Assembly: GCA_963545565.1 (NCBI GenBank)
Contig: CAUUJV010000002.1
Location: forward strand, 124,001-188,000
Reading direction: 5' to 3'
Origin: CAUUJV01 sp963545565
GTDB lineage: Bacteria; Actinomycetota; Actinomycetes; Actinomycetales; Bifidobacteriaceae
DNA length: 64,000 nucleotides
The position numbers were made by a program, and so were the translations under genes. Positions 35,692 to 44,661 of the stretch are shown in pieces (the first letter of the stretch is position 1; every line of letters begins with the position of its first letter). The notes below the pieces were generated by a model. The model made no database searches, had not been told where the DNA came from, and worked only from the letters and a program-made list of their open reading frames with translations.

Positions 35692-37491
35692 TTATTCAGT
35701 ACTAGTTGAGGTGCTAGTTGAAGTACTAGTCGAGCGCACAGCACTTGTTGGCGTAGAGCCAGAAACAACAACCTTGTCTCCCACGGTAAGAGTCTTAAAT
35801 ATAACGTAGGCATCACTAGTATTCATATTGAGGCAGCCGTGTGATTTTGGAGTACCAGATGCAATGCCAGATGTGTTCCATGGAGCTGCATGGAAAGCAT
35901 ACCCAGAGTAGAAGTAGGTTGTGTATTTCACGTTAGGAGTGACGTAGTCTGCACCGCGCATAGTAGTAGTTTCATATTGGCGAGTTACATAATATGTTCC
36001 AGTAACCGTTGGTGTAGAGGTCTTGCCAGAAGAAGTGTTGTATGTTGCCACAAGCGTGGTTCCCTTATACAAGGAAACAGTCTGAGCGCTCAAATTAACG
36101 CTTACCCATGGATCGCCGTTTGCAATATTGTATTCTGCATCAATACTCGTGGTCTCAAACGGAACACTCGTCACATCAGCAGTGAGCTCAGTAGCATCGT
36201 TACTATTGGAATTCAATGCGTCAGCAACCTCTTCAGAAGTCTTTGATGTGCTGGAAACTTCGATGCCATTCACGCCTTCAGTTTTAGTGCGCAAAACTGT
36301 GCCAGCATGGTTCTTTACTTGAACTTTATCAACCTTTGCAGTGTTAAGCTGTTCAGGGAGCACGGTTGCCAAAGTTTCATTCACCTTATTGGCATCAAAC
36401 TTCATCGTCAAGGAACCGGTTTTAGCATTAGACACAAAAGTAGCCCATGAACCAATTTGTGCAGCGGTAATCGTGTATGTTTTGTCTGAACCGTTAGAAA
36501 TCGTAATAGTCCGAGTCAAGACTTCATTCGCTTGAGTTGCAGTAGCTTGGGCAGTAGCGTCTGAAACAGGGGAAGCAACCGTCGTATATCGTGCTGTGAC
36601 TTTTTCAGTTTGGCCAGGATTTGCACATGCAGTTTGAAGAGCAGACTGAATTTCGTTGGTGTTAAGGGTTTTGCCTTCTTTTGCCTCTGTTGCAACGAAT
36701 TGATTGGAGCTTTCATCATATTTAACGGAAGCAGAAACCATACGCTCACTCTTCGGAATAAAAGTCTGCGTTACGTAAGTTTGAGTAGTTGATTTATCCG
36801 TGCTTTGAACAATAGATACTGACTGATGTGAGAAAGGATTGACGCGGGAAATAGCAGAGATGAAATTAGTTTCTTTCTTTGCGCTCAACAGCGCATCTAC
36901 AGTCTTCTCTACGTTTGTAGAAACACCTAAATCTTCAAGAGATGCAGTCTTAGTCTTACCGGAAGTTGTAGAAATCTTGACTTTGGTATTTTTGATAGAA
37001 GATTTAACGATCGGCGTTAACTCACTTTTCGTTTTGCCTACAACACTGATGTTCCCGAAGGAAACACCTGGAGCTACACGACTGGAGAAGTAATAGCGAG
37101 CATAGAAAAAGCCTGAAATAGCCACCGCAATGAGGAGAATAAGGAAAATACTAATGGCGATAGCTTTGCCGTGCCCCTTCCCCCTCGCAGACTTCTCAGC
37201 AACAGCGGTACCGCCATTTCCGCCACCATTACTATCGGCACTAGCAGTGTCAACACTGGGCTCAGCGCCGAGAGACTCCATCTGGGCAGAAAGATCCTCT
37301 ATCTGCGGGAAAGAAGTGTTCGCAGAAGGTGCAGAAGCATATCCCGCTGACGCAGGAATCTGAATCGGTTCCATCGCCAGAGTACTTTCCGCACGCCAAT
37401 CAAGCTGCTCGCCATTATTGTGCTGACCAGGTTCGCTTGGTTCAGAAATATTCATACCGTCACGGAACGGATCGCTGTTAGCGCTGCTCAT
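35692..37491 (-). CDS. L,D-transpeptidase with VanW-like peptidoglycan-binding domains
   Basis: A 599-residue membrane-anchored protein. An N-terminal cytosolic part (1-107) precedes one membrane span (about 108-131, AIAISIFLILLIAVAISGFF). The outer part has two PG-binding (VanW/DUF-type) repeats (roughly 140-440) and a YkuD catalytic domain ending in SHGCLNMNTSDAY with the catalytic His and Cys. A Ser/Thr-rich tail of about 20 residues follows. Such enzymes make 3-3 cross-links or attach proteins in the wall. The length and order match actinobacterial homologues. It stands alone behind the nudC pseudogene. Confidence 0.9.
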   Translation of the reverse strand: MSSANSDPFRDGMNISEPSEPGQHNNGEQLDWRAESTLAMEPIQIPASAGYASAPSANTSFPQIEDLSAQMESLGAEPSVDTASADSNGGGNGGTAVAEKSARGKGHGKAIAISIFLILLIAVAISGFFYARYYFSSRVAPGVSFGNISVVGKTKSELTPIVKSSIKNTKVKISTTSGKTKTASLEDLGVSTNVEKTVDALLSAKKETNFISAISRVNPFSHQSVSIVQSTDKSTTQTYVTQTFIPKSERMVSASVKYDESSNQFVATEAKEGKTLNTNEIQSALQTACANPGQTEKVTARYTTVASPVSDATAQATATQANEVLTRTITISNGSDKTYTITAAQIGSWATFVSNAKTGSLTMKFDANKVNETLATVLPEQLNTAKVDKVQVKNHAGTVLRTKTEGVNGIEVSSTSKTSEEVADALNSNSNDATELTADVTSVPFETTSIDAEYNIANGDPWVSVNLSAQTVSLYKGTTLVATYNTSSGKTSTPTVTGTYYVTRQYETTTMRGADYVTPNVKYTTYFYSGYAFHAAPWNTSGIASGTPKSHGCLNMNTSDAYVIFKTLTVGDKVVVSGSTPTSAVRSTSTSTSTSTSTE

Positions 37492-37577
37492 ACATCATTC
37501 CTCTCATGCTTCCGCCCTGTCATATTAGGTATATTAGGGGCGAGCAAACACCCTTTAAAGTGTACTCAGCTCACGGA

Positions 37578-38557
37578 TTAAAGCTCAGACCCGTACCACT
37601 GGTGAATCATATATCGAGCAATCGCAGATTTCCCTGGAATTTCAATGCGTTCCATAGCTAAAGCTGCGCTAAATTCATCACGCGTAAACCATTGCGCATC
37701 ATTAACCTCCGCAGTATCAACACGAATATCAGTCGAAAAACTGCACGAGCACTGAATACCATCATAAGAGAGGCAGGGAAAGGCCAGGGTTGTGAACCTA
37801 AATAATGCACTGCCCCAAGATCAATATTGGTTTCTTCTTTAGTTTCTCGGCGCACTGTATGTTCAAGATTTTCTCCAGATTCTACAAAGCCTGACGGAAT
37901 TGAATAGAGCTTAGGATTCCACCACGGCTATTTTGCAGAAGAATGCGATCTTGCGAATCTGTTATAGCCACAATCACGGCTGGCTCGACGCGAGGAAAAA
38001 GTGTCACAGCATTGGCAATGATTTTGCATAATATTCCATGTTCCTAGACTTACCGCACTCGTGGCAAGACCTGCTTCACGAGAGTTTGCAAGAGGTGCAA
38101 AATCACGCAAATCAACCCAATCAAAACGTTCCGAAGCTCTGTCGATAATATGCAAATTCTGCTTACGATCGCCACTTGCTGGCTCAGAGTTGAGAAAATC
38201 GGTGACAGTTTCGCCAAAGCCATTATCCGCACTAACTTGAGCTGAGTTAGGAATAGAAGTGAAAGTACGCGAAATATCAAGCGCTATATACGAGGTTTCT
38301 GCTGGCTGCAATGCTGACCCCATATACATTGCAATCACATCAGTACGGTGAGCAAGTTCCTGTGAAACATATGTTCCAGGGATAAATGCCAAGCGATATG
38401 CACTAACCTTAGCCCCACGAGCTCGCTGAGGAACTGCAACTTTGCCGTGAGAAACAAGGAATACTTGGGTTCCTGACTTCTGCAATAAATCAGAAATCAG
38501 ACTTTCTTGCGAGCGCAGCTCAGAGTGATAGTTCACATCTCCTTGTGCGAGAGGCAA
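37578..38557 (-). pseudogene. nudC: Broken NADH pyrophosphatase (nudC), several frameshifts
   Basis: Read across frames, the strand encodes a NudC-like protein. The N-terminal part (38557-38000) ends QNHCQCCDT. A shift in a T5 run then leads to FPRVEPAVIVAITDSQDRILL. A second shift near 37920 leads to WWNPKLYSIPSGFVESGENLEHTVRRETKEETN (the Nudix box) and SQPWPFPASLMM. A third, in a T5 run near 37740, leads to STDIRVDTAEVNDAQW and the end YMIHQWYGSEL at 37578. The first CxxC of the zinc ribbon seems deleted. The frame is also open from 38557 to 38671 but has no ATG or GTG start. Confidence 0.8.
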
Positions 38558-38671
38558 ATAATCTAATTCACGAGTAAATGCAAACGGATTAAAAGTAGTG
38601 GCAATATGATTCTCTACGCCTTTTACGCTCTCTGTGCATTTTTCTGTTTCTGCTTTTTCGGTTTCTACTCG

Positions 38672-39637
38672 CTACATTGATTCAGTTGAAAACTGTTTAT
38701 TATGCAAAGCTTGCTGATTATTAACTTCACGGGTGATATTTACCTCATGAGTAATGCTGTGAATAGCCTGTGCAACCTCGGTTGGCTTCTCAAAAGAAGT
38801 AAAATGCCCAGCATCTTCAATCTCGTAGAAATGAGCAGTTGTCGATGTGAATTTATCTGCAAGTGGGCGCATAACAGTTGGATTGCTTGATCCATCGAGT
38901 TCCCCGCTAACCATGGCAACAGGAACAGTTATACTCTCCAAAATATTGTTATGATCTTTGCGCCCGGCAGCCATATGCTGACGCCACGCAACACCTGAAG
39001 GGCTTTGCTCATCGATCCATTGAGTAAAAGTGCGAATAAATTTATCTGATTTCTTAAAGTCAGAGTCTCCTTTTTGAGGAAGAGCAAAATGCATTACGCT
39101 GCGCACACTGTGATTTTCTTCGCAATCACGCGCAACGCCTAAGCGGCGAGCACGGCCTGCTTCATCATCTGCGTTGGCAGTCGTATCGCATAGCACTAAA
39201 CCTGCAACCGTTTCAGGGAAAAGTCGCTGAATAGTCAAGGCAACATAACCGCCCATGGAAATTCCAACCCACACAGCCTTGGAATAGCCCATATCGCGCA
39301 GAGCATGCACGAACGAAGCAGCCACATTATCCATCGCTTCAGGATAAGCACCGTCGGCATCGACTGGACCACTCAATTCGGCTGTGGGCACTGGACTTAG
39401 CCCTGCACCCGGCATATCAGGCGCAAAGATTGGGTAATCATCTTCTTCGGAAAGCCCGATCAACGCTTCGGCGCATAAATCCCACACACGGTGATCCACA
39501 GGGAAAGCGTGCAACAGAACGACGGGAATAGCTGAATCATCACCCTCTCTATAAACTGTTGTGACGATTTCCATATCTTCTTTTATTTCTGCTTCTTCTA
39601 TCTCTACATTTTCCACGTCGTCTGATGCAAAAGCCAT
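38672..39637 (-). CDS. Alpha/beta hydrolase of unknown substrate
   Basis: A 321-residue cytosolic hydrolase. It has an oxyanion segment VVLLHAFPVDHRVWD, the nucleophile elbow WVGISMGGYVAL, an acid-containing loop VSGELDGSSNP and a final His in EIEDAGHFTSFEKP. Esterase, lactonase or haloperoxidase-like activity is possible. An extra acidic stretch (residues 5-25) leads the chain. The ATG at 39637 overlaps the stop of the DUF4916 gene (TAATG), so the pair is translationally coupled. Its stop codon sits in frame with the nudC remnant. Confidence 0.85.
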   Translation of the reverse strand: MAFASDDVENVEIEEAEIKEDMEIVTTVYREGDDSAIPVVLLHAFPVDHRVWDLCAEALIGLSEEDDYPIFAPDMPGAGLSPVPTAELSGPVDADGAYPEAMDNVAASFVHALRDMGYSKAVWVGISMGGYVALTIQRLFPETVAGLVLCDTTANADDEAGRARRLGVARDCEENHSVRSVMHFALPQKGDSDFKKSDKFIRTFTQWIDEQSPSGVAWRQHMAAGRKDHNNILESITVPVAMVSGELDGSSNPTVMRPLADKFTSTTAHFYEIEDAGHFTSFEKPTEVAQAIHSITHEVNITREVNNQQALHNKQFSTESM

Positions 39638-40269
39638 TAAATATTCCCTCCAGCAGCGAGCGCTTGCATAACAATAGAACCAAAACCTTGCGGCAGCTGA
39701 GAAATGAACTCTACACTGCTTGCTTTATCAGCATCTGTCCATTCCACGTCAAGAGTCTCATCCTGCGGATTACAGTCTCCAGCAATAGGCACAACGTAGC
39801 ACAATGCAATTGCATGCTGACGGGAATCGTAGAACGGCGAAACTCCAGGGGTTGGGAAAAATTCAGCGATAGTTAAAGGCTGTATAGTAGCTGGCATATT
39901 AGGCAGAGTTATATCTCCAAGATCCTTGGAAATATTGCGCGCTATAGCCTCTCGAATAGATTCGTGGAACAGAATACGGCCAGCAATCAAGGTACGCTGA
40001 ACTACTCCTTCATCGTTAACGCACAGCAGTGTTCCAACCTGCGTGATAGCACCTAAGTCATCAATGCGCACCGGAACTACTACTACGTATGGAAGCGGGG
40101 TGAGCCTGCGAACACGGTCTATCTCATCGCGATTGAGCCACCCTGGAGGATTACTCGCACCGTGGCTTCCACGAATAAAATCGTCAGGTGTGATTCTGTC
40201 AAATTCTCCGCGGGCTCGATCGGCGTCAAAATCATCGGGATCTGGAACTTCGTCATTCAAAACTGGCAT
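39637..40269 (-). CDS. DUF4916 NUDIX-like protein
   Basis: A 210-residue protein matching the actinobacterial DUF4916 family, a NUDIX-fold group. Blocks are GWLNRDEIDRVRRLTPLPYVVVVPVRIDD, RTLIAGRILFHESIREAI, EFFPTPGVSPFYDSRQHAIALCYVVPIAGDC and a short acidic end. The canonical NUDIX box is not seen, so hydrolysis is unproved. It lies first in a two-gene unit with the alpha/beta hydrolase, divergent from trxA. Confidence 0.82.
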   Translation of the reverse strand: MPVLNDEVPDPDDFDADRARGEFDRITPDDFIRGSHGASNPPGWLNRDEIDRVRRLTPLPYVVVVPVRIDDLGAITQVGTLLCVNDEGVVQRTLIAGRILFHESIREAIARNISKDLGDITLPNMPATIQPLTIAEFFPTPGVSPFYDSRQHAIALCYVVPIAGDCNPQDETLDVEWTDADKASSVEFISQLPQGFGSIVMQALAAGGNI

Positions 40270-40442
40270 ACATCTATTATCTATGATTCGTTTTCGATGT
40301 CCACCTTGGCCTACCTTCGCCGCCTACACTGCTAGTCACGTTGGCATCACTATGTGATTGGCATAACACTCAATGCGCTCAAGGCTTAACGGGAATACAC
40401 CACCATAAGGCATAGTTGTAAGCAGTAACGAAAGGATTAAGC

Positions 40443-40802
40443 ATGGCAACTCATGAACTTACCTCTGCAAACCTTGACAAGACTATTGCAGATAACGAAC
40501 TTGTCTTCATCGACTTCTGGGCAACATGGTGCGGCCCTTGCAAGGCATTTGGCCCTATCTACGACAAGGCTTCTCAAGCTCATGAAGACATTCACTTTGC
40601 AAAGGTGGATATCGATAAGAACCAAGATTTGGCTCAGGCTGCTGGTATTCAGGCAGTTCCTACCTTAATGATTATTAAGAAGGGTGAAGTAGTGTTCAAG
40701 CAGGCCGGAGCTCTGCGCTCCTCTGATTTGGACGATTTAATTGAGCAGGCTTCTAATCTGGATGTAGACAAGGCAAAGGCAGAAGCTGAAGCTAAGGCTT
40801 AG
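40443..40802 (+). CDS. trxA: Thioredoxin
   Basis: A 119-residue thioredoxin with the active site WCGPCK (29-34), FIDFWAT before it and the cis-Pro segment AVPTLMIIKKGE. It reduces protein disulfides in the cytosol. GAAAGGA precedes the ATG. The Lys/Ala/Glu-rich tail (about 106-119) is longer than in E. coli thioredoxin. Confidence 0.96.
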   Translation: MATHELTSANLDKTIADNELVFIDFWATWCGPCKAFGPIYDKASQAHEDIHFAKVDIDKNQDLAQAAGIQAVPTLMIIKKGEVVFKQAGALRSSDLDDLIEQASNLDVDKAKAEAEAKA

Positions 40803-41024
40803 CCAATTACGCGAGCTTCCATCACAATTTCTTTACGTTTATCGAGACAATTTGGTAGACTTTTGTGCAATGTGTTTCAGCACAATAAACCATAAATGAA
40901 TCATAAATGAGTTATAAATGCTGGAACACCGCACTTTAATGAGTCTTTAATGCCTGCCAAGACGTAACAGACTCATATTTCGGCGGCTAACTGAAGTTTT
41001 CTGTTGATATACGTTAGGAGTTGT

Positions 41025-42086
41025 ATGGCTGCTCGCCATAGACAAGAAAAAGCACCACTGATTAAGCGCATTAGCTCAAAACAGTGGGTGACCATCACCG
41101 CTGGCGTTATGGCTGCTGCTTTACTTTTCACTGGAGCAACAACTGCACGCGCATCAATAGGTGGCACTGCCGTAGCAGATGCAGTGACTGAATATTCTAT
41201 TAATGACCTCTCAAGCACCACAACTGACGTATCTCGTAGCAGTATTCGTACTGCTCTTGCTGAAGGTCAGGGTGGGTCAAGCTCTTCTACTTCTTATGTG
41301 AAAGTTGTTATCAATGGCAAATCTCGCATGGTTGTGGCAGATAATTTTACAAACGTAAAATCTGTTTTAGCAGCAGGCAATATTTCTTTAAGCTCAGATG
41401 ATTCAGTTTCCCCAAGTCTCGATACAAAGGTGACTGAATCTACAGTTATCACTATTACGAGCTCTAATTCTGAGGTGCAGACCACCGAGGAAGAAATTGC
41501 GTACAACACTATTAAAAAAGAAGACAGTAGCTTAGCAAAAGGCACTACAAAGGTTCAGACCAAGGGCGAAACAGGAGTTTTGGAAAGCACTAATATTGTG
41601 ACCAAGAATGGCACAACAGTGGTCTCTACAAATACGATTTCCCAGTACGTTAAGAAAGCTCCTGTTAACGAAGTTATTCTCGTTGGTACAAAGGAAACAA
41701 CCACCTCTACCTCTACCTCTTCTTCGTCTTCCTCCTCATCATCCTCTTCCAGCTCAAGTAGCAGCACCGGCACTACTACTCCAGTAGGTGAAGCTCAGGC
41801 TATTGCATATCAAATGGTTATAGCTCGCGGCTGGAGCGAAGCAGACTTCACTGCACTCGTAAAGCTGTGGCAGAGGGAATCAGGATGGAGCACTACCGCT
41901 TCTAACAGCTCTTCTGGAGCATATGGCATTCCTCAAGCATTACCTGGCAGTAAGATGGCTTCTGCTGGATCTGATTGGCGAACAAGTGCAACAACCCAGA
42001 TTACGTGGGGCTTAAGCTACATCGCTGGTCGCTATAGCACGCCAAGCGCCGCATGGACACATTCTCAAAGCTACGGATGGTATTAA
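41025..42086 (+). CDS. Secreted DUF348/G5 protein with lytic-transglycosylase-like C-terminal domain
   Basis: A 353-residue secreted protein. A signal peptide lies at about 15-40 (WVTITAGVMAAALLFTGATTARA). It is followed by a DUF348-like domain (about 85-125, YVKVVINGKSRMVVADNFTNVKSVLAAGNI), a G5 domain (about 140-220), a poly-Ser linker (about 227-250) and a lysozyme-like domain with RESGWSTTASNSSSGAYGIPQAL, where the Glu would be catalytic. It resembles resuscitation-promoting factor-like and aggregation-promoting-factor wall hydrolases. TAGGAG precedes the ATG; seven extra codons are open upstream. Confidence 0.88.
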   Translation: MAARHRQEKAPLIKRISSKQWVTITAGVMAAALLFTGATTARASIGGTAVADAVTEYSINDLSSTTTDVSRSSIRTALAEGQGGSSSSTSYVKVVINGKSRMVVADNFTNVKSVLAAGNISLSSDDSVSPSLDTKVTESTVITITSSNSEVQTTEEEIAYNTIKKEDSSLAKGTTKVQTKGETGVLESTNIVTKNGTTVVSTNTISQYVKKAPVNEVILVGTKETTTSTSTSSSSSSSSSSSSSSSSTGTTTPVGEAQAIAYQMVIARGWSEADFTALVKLWQRESGWSTTASNSSSGAYGIPQALPGSKMASAGSDWRTSATTQITWGLSYIAGRYSTPSAAWTHSQSYGWY

Positions 42087-42126
42087 AGCTACGAAGCAGA
42101 GCAGAGACTAGATTTATAGAATTAAC

Positions 42127-42155
42127 AAGGTGTGGGAGGATTTCTTCCGCACCTT
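42127..42155 (+). terminator. Probable terminator of the secreted wall hydrolase gene
   Basis: AAGGTGTGGGAG (42127-42138) pairs with CTTCCGCACCTT (42144-42155) over 12 positions including two G-U pairs. It lies 40 bases after the stop. The downstream tract is only moderately T-rich. Confidence 0.6.
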
Positions 42156-42259
42156 TACCTATATCTAGACTATTCCTCTTTCTTTAATTTTCTTCAATAT
42201 CTCTAATGCTTTGTCTTCACTTTTCTTTTCTCTTCCCTTATCCTCTTTCCGTACAAAAA

Positions 42260-42289
42260 AAGTCGCCACCAGAAAACTGATGACGACTT
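42260..42289 (-). terminator. Strong terminator of the purine permease gene
   Basis: On the minus strand, AAGTCGTCATCAG-TTTT-CTGGTGGCGACTT pairs over 13 positions with two G-U, followed by a T7 run (42254-42260). Confidence 0.9.
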
Positions 42290-42355
42290 GAATCTCTATC
42301 TCTAATTAATCTCTAAACTCTTCGAAAAGAGCTAAGAAACCTTGATTGCAAGAGC

Positions 42356-43756
42356 TTATACAATTCCTTGTAAGAGTAAGTCAAGTGCGAAGAGGATTGC
42401 CACGCCCCAAATAATAGGGTGAACATCCTTTGCTTCCTTCTTGAAAGTCTTAACGAGGCAGTATGTGATAAATCCAGCTGCAATGCCGTAGGAAATGGAA
42501 TATGCGAATGCCATAAATACTGCGGTGAAGAATGCTGGAATTGCAACAGTGATATCACTCCATTCGATTTGTGCGAAGGAGCTCATCATCATGCAGCCTA
42601 CAATCACCAAAATAGAAGCCGTTGCAGCAGTTGGAATTGCAGAAATAAGCGGAGCCAATACTGCAGAAACTGCAAACATTACTGCCACTACCACTGAGGT
42701 CAAACCTGTACGACCACCAGCAGCAATACCTGCAGCAGACTCTACGTAGGTTGTGGTGTTTGATGTGCCGAGTAATGAACCAACAGAGGTTGCTGTAGCA
42801 TCTGCGAACAATGCCTTGTCCATCTTGGAGCTAAAGCCTTTGCCGTTTTCCATCTCACGCTCATCTTCAGCAGAGAAAATTCCCGCGCGACGGCCGGTAC
42901 CGATGAAGGTACCAATGGTGTCAAAGGTGTCAGAAAGAGAGAACGCGAAGATGGTGACCAAAACGAGTGGAAGCCGTGAAAGGTTGCCAAAGAGTGATGG
43001 GAATCCTGCAGGTGTGAAGATCGCCAAGAAAGTAGTTGGAAGTTGGCTAAATGCTTCACCAAGGTTGATGCTACTTGACATAGAAGTTACGCCCATTGGA
43101 ATACCAATAACTGTGGTGACCAGAATAGCAATAACAAACGCGCCGGAATTGAGGAAGCTCCACTTGCCAGGGAATTTGAATACAAGCAGGAAAATAGCAA
43201 TCAAAAGACCAAGCAAGAAAAGACCAAGAGTTGGGGAATTTAAGGTTGCAAGCCCAGGATTTGCACCGGCAGCAGCAGTCTTATCCTCACTGAACTTAAT
43301 GATGCCAACATCAAGCAAACCAACGTATGCCACGAAGATGCCAATACCACCACTGATAGCATGCTGCAGCATTGGTGGAATAGAGCGGATAATCATCTTT
43401 CGCAAGCTTGTTGCAGTAATAATAATGTTGATGATGCCACAAATAAACACCATTGACATAGCTTCTTGCCACGTGAAGCCAATGCCTTTTACAACGGTGA
43501 AAGTAAAGAATGCGTTGAGGCCCATTCCAGGAGCCAATGCGTAAGGAACATTGGCGAATAAGCCCATAATCAAAGTGCCGATAACGGAGGCAATAATAGT
43601 TGCAATGAATACTGCACCCCATGGCATGCCTGCACCGGAAAGAACGTTTGGATTAACTGCAATGATATAAGCCATTGCGAAGAATGTGGTCAAGCCAGCA
43701 ACCAGCTCAGTGGATACGGTTGTACCATTCTCCTTGAGTTTGAAGAATTTCTCCAT
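42356..43756 (-). CDS. NCS2-family guanine/hypoxanthine permease (AzgA type)
   Basis: A 466-residue polytopic membrane protein with 12-14 hydrophobic segments. The N-terminal block STELVAGLTTFFAMAYIIAVNPNVL and PYALAPGMGLNAFFTFTVV identify the AzgA/PbuG branch of purine uptake proteins; TSNTTTYVESAAGIAAGGRTGLTS is also typical. It would bring adenine, guanine or hypoxanthine in with protons. A hairpin sits in the leader, but no purine riboswitch is visible. A strong terminator follows. Confidence 0.92.
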   Translation of the reverse strand: MEKFFKLKENGTTVSTELVAGLTTFFAMAYIIAVNPNVLSGAGMPWGAVFIATIIASVIGTLIMGLFANVPYALAPGMGLNAFFTFTVVKGIGFTWQEAMSMVFICGIINIIITATSLRKMIIRSIPPMLQHAISGGIGIFVAYVGLLDVGIIKFSEDKTAAAGANPGLATLNSPTLGLFLLGLLIAIFLLVFKFPGKWSFLNSGAFVIAILVTTVIGIPMGVTSMSSSINLGEAFSQLPTTFLAIFTPAGFPSLFGNLSRLPLVLVTIFAFSLSDTFDTIGTFIGTGRRAGIFSAEDEREMENGKGFSSKMDKALFADATATSVGSLLGTSNTTTYVESAAGIAAGGRTGLTSVVVAVMFAVSAVLAPLISAIPTAATASILVIVGCMMMSSFAQIEWSDITVAIPAFFTAVFMAFAYSISYGIAAGFITYCLVKTFKKEAKDVHPIIWGVAILFALDLLLQGIV

Positions 43757-43782
43757 AACTACAAACTACTTCCTCTTAAATT

Positions 43783-43816
43783 GGTAGAACAAGTTCAGAA
43801 TAGTCTGTGCTCTACC
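43783..43816 (-). promoter_or_regulatory. Leader hairpin before the purine permease
   Basis: On the minus strand, GGTAGAGCA and TGTTCTACC pair over nine positions with one mismatch, and CAGA/TCTG pair inside. It lies 27-60 bases upstream of the start. The conserved bases of the purine riboswitch are not present. Confidence 0.35.
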
Positions 43817-43880
43817 CTCAAGAAGTATCAGTAGCCTCTATTTCACGCCATTTTGAGACGCCACCATATTTTTATTATTT

Positions 43881-44660
43881 TTAACCAAAACGCCCAGAAA
43901 TATAGTTTTCTGTTTCTGTTTTTTGTGGGTGGGAGAACATCGTAGTTGTGTCAGTCATTTCCACAAGATGACCAGGCTTACCTGCTCCCATTGTATTGAA
44001 GAAAGCGCAGGAATCAGATACACGAGCTGCCTGCTGCATATTATGAGTGACGATAACGATGGTGTAATCTTCTTTAAGCTCTGCAATCAAATCTTCAACA
44101 GCAAGAGTCGAAATAGGGTCGAGTGCCGAACAAGGCTCATCCATCAACAAAACTGAAGGATGCACAGCTACTGCCCTAGCAATGCATAAACGCTGTTGTT
44201 GCCCGCCAGAAAGACCAATTCCTGGGGTGTCAAGACGATCTTTAACATCTTCCCAAAGGCTGGCACCGCGCAACGCCCACTCCACAAGGTCATCTGCATC
44301 AGACTTTGCAATCTTGCGACTATTGAGCTTCACCCCAGCGAGAACATTTTCACGAATAGACATAGTTGGGAACGGGTTCGGCCGCTGGAACACCATACCG
44401 ATATCACGGCGTACTTCCACTGGGTCAGTCTCTTTTGCGTAAAGATTTTTACCTTCAAGAAGCACTTCACCAGTACAATAAGCTCCCGGAATTGTCTCGT
44501 GCATACGATTGATAGTGCGTAAAACAGTAGATTTACCACAGCCTGAAGGCCCAATAAAAGCAGTAACTTTGTTGGATTCAATCACCATATTGACATCATC
44601 GACGGCGTGGAATTTGCCGTAATAGACGTTGAGATTATTGATATCAATTCGCTGACCCAT
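43881..44660 (-). CDS. pstB: Phosphate ABC transporter ATPase
   Basis: A 259-residue ATPase that drives phosphate import. Walker A GPSGCGKST, the Q-loop VFQRPNPFPTMS, signature LSGGQQQRLCIARA, Walker B VLLMDEPCSALD and the His switch VIVTHNM are intact. It is the last gene of pstSCAB, beginning one base beyond the pstA stop. phoU does not follow. Confidence 0.97.
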   Translation of the reverse strand: MGQRIDINNLNVYYGKFHAVDDVNMVIESNKVTAFIGPSGCGKSTVLRTINRMHETIPGAYCTGEVLLEGKNLYAKETDPVEVRRDIGMVFQRPNPFPTMSIRENVLAGVKLNSRKIAKSDADDLVEWALRGASLWEDVKDRLDTPGIGLSGGQQQRLCIARAVAVHPSVLLMDEPCSALDPISTLAVEDLIAELKEDYTIVIVTHNMQQAARVSDSCAFFNTMGAGKPGHLVEMTDTTTMFSHPQKTETENYISGRFG

Positions 44661-44661
44661 A

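Noticed and set aside
41700..41770. TCN-rich tract as a variable-number tandem repeat
   Set aside because: It encodes an in-frame poly-Ser/Thr linker with mixed serine codons and no exact unit repetition.
42753..43544. 263-codon open frame on the plus strand
   Set aside because: Antisense to the purine permease; no domain visible.
43757..43880. Purine riboswitch before the permease
   Set aside because: The conserved junction and loop bases of the purine riboswitch could not be found on the minus strand.
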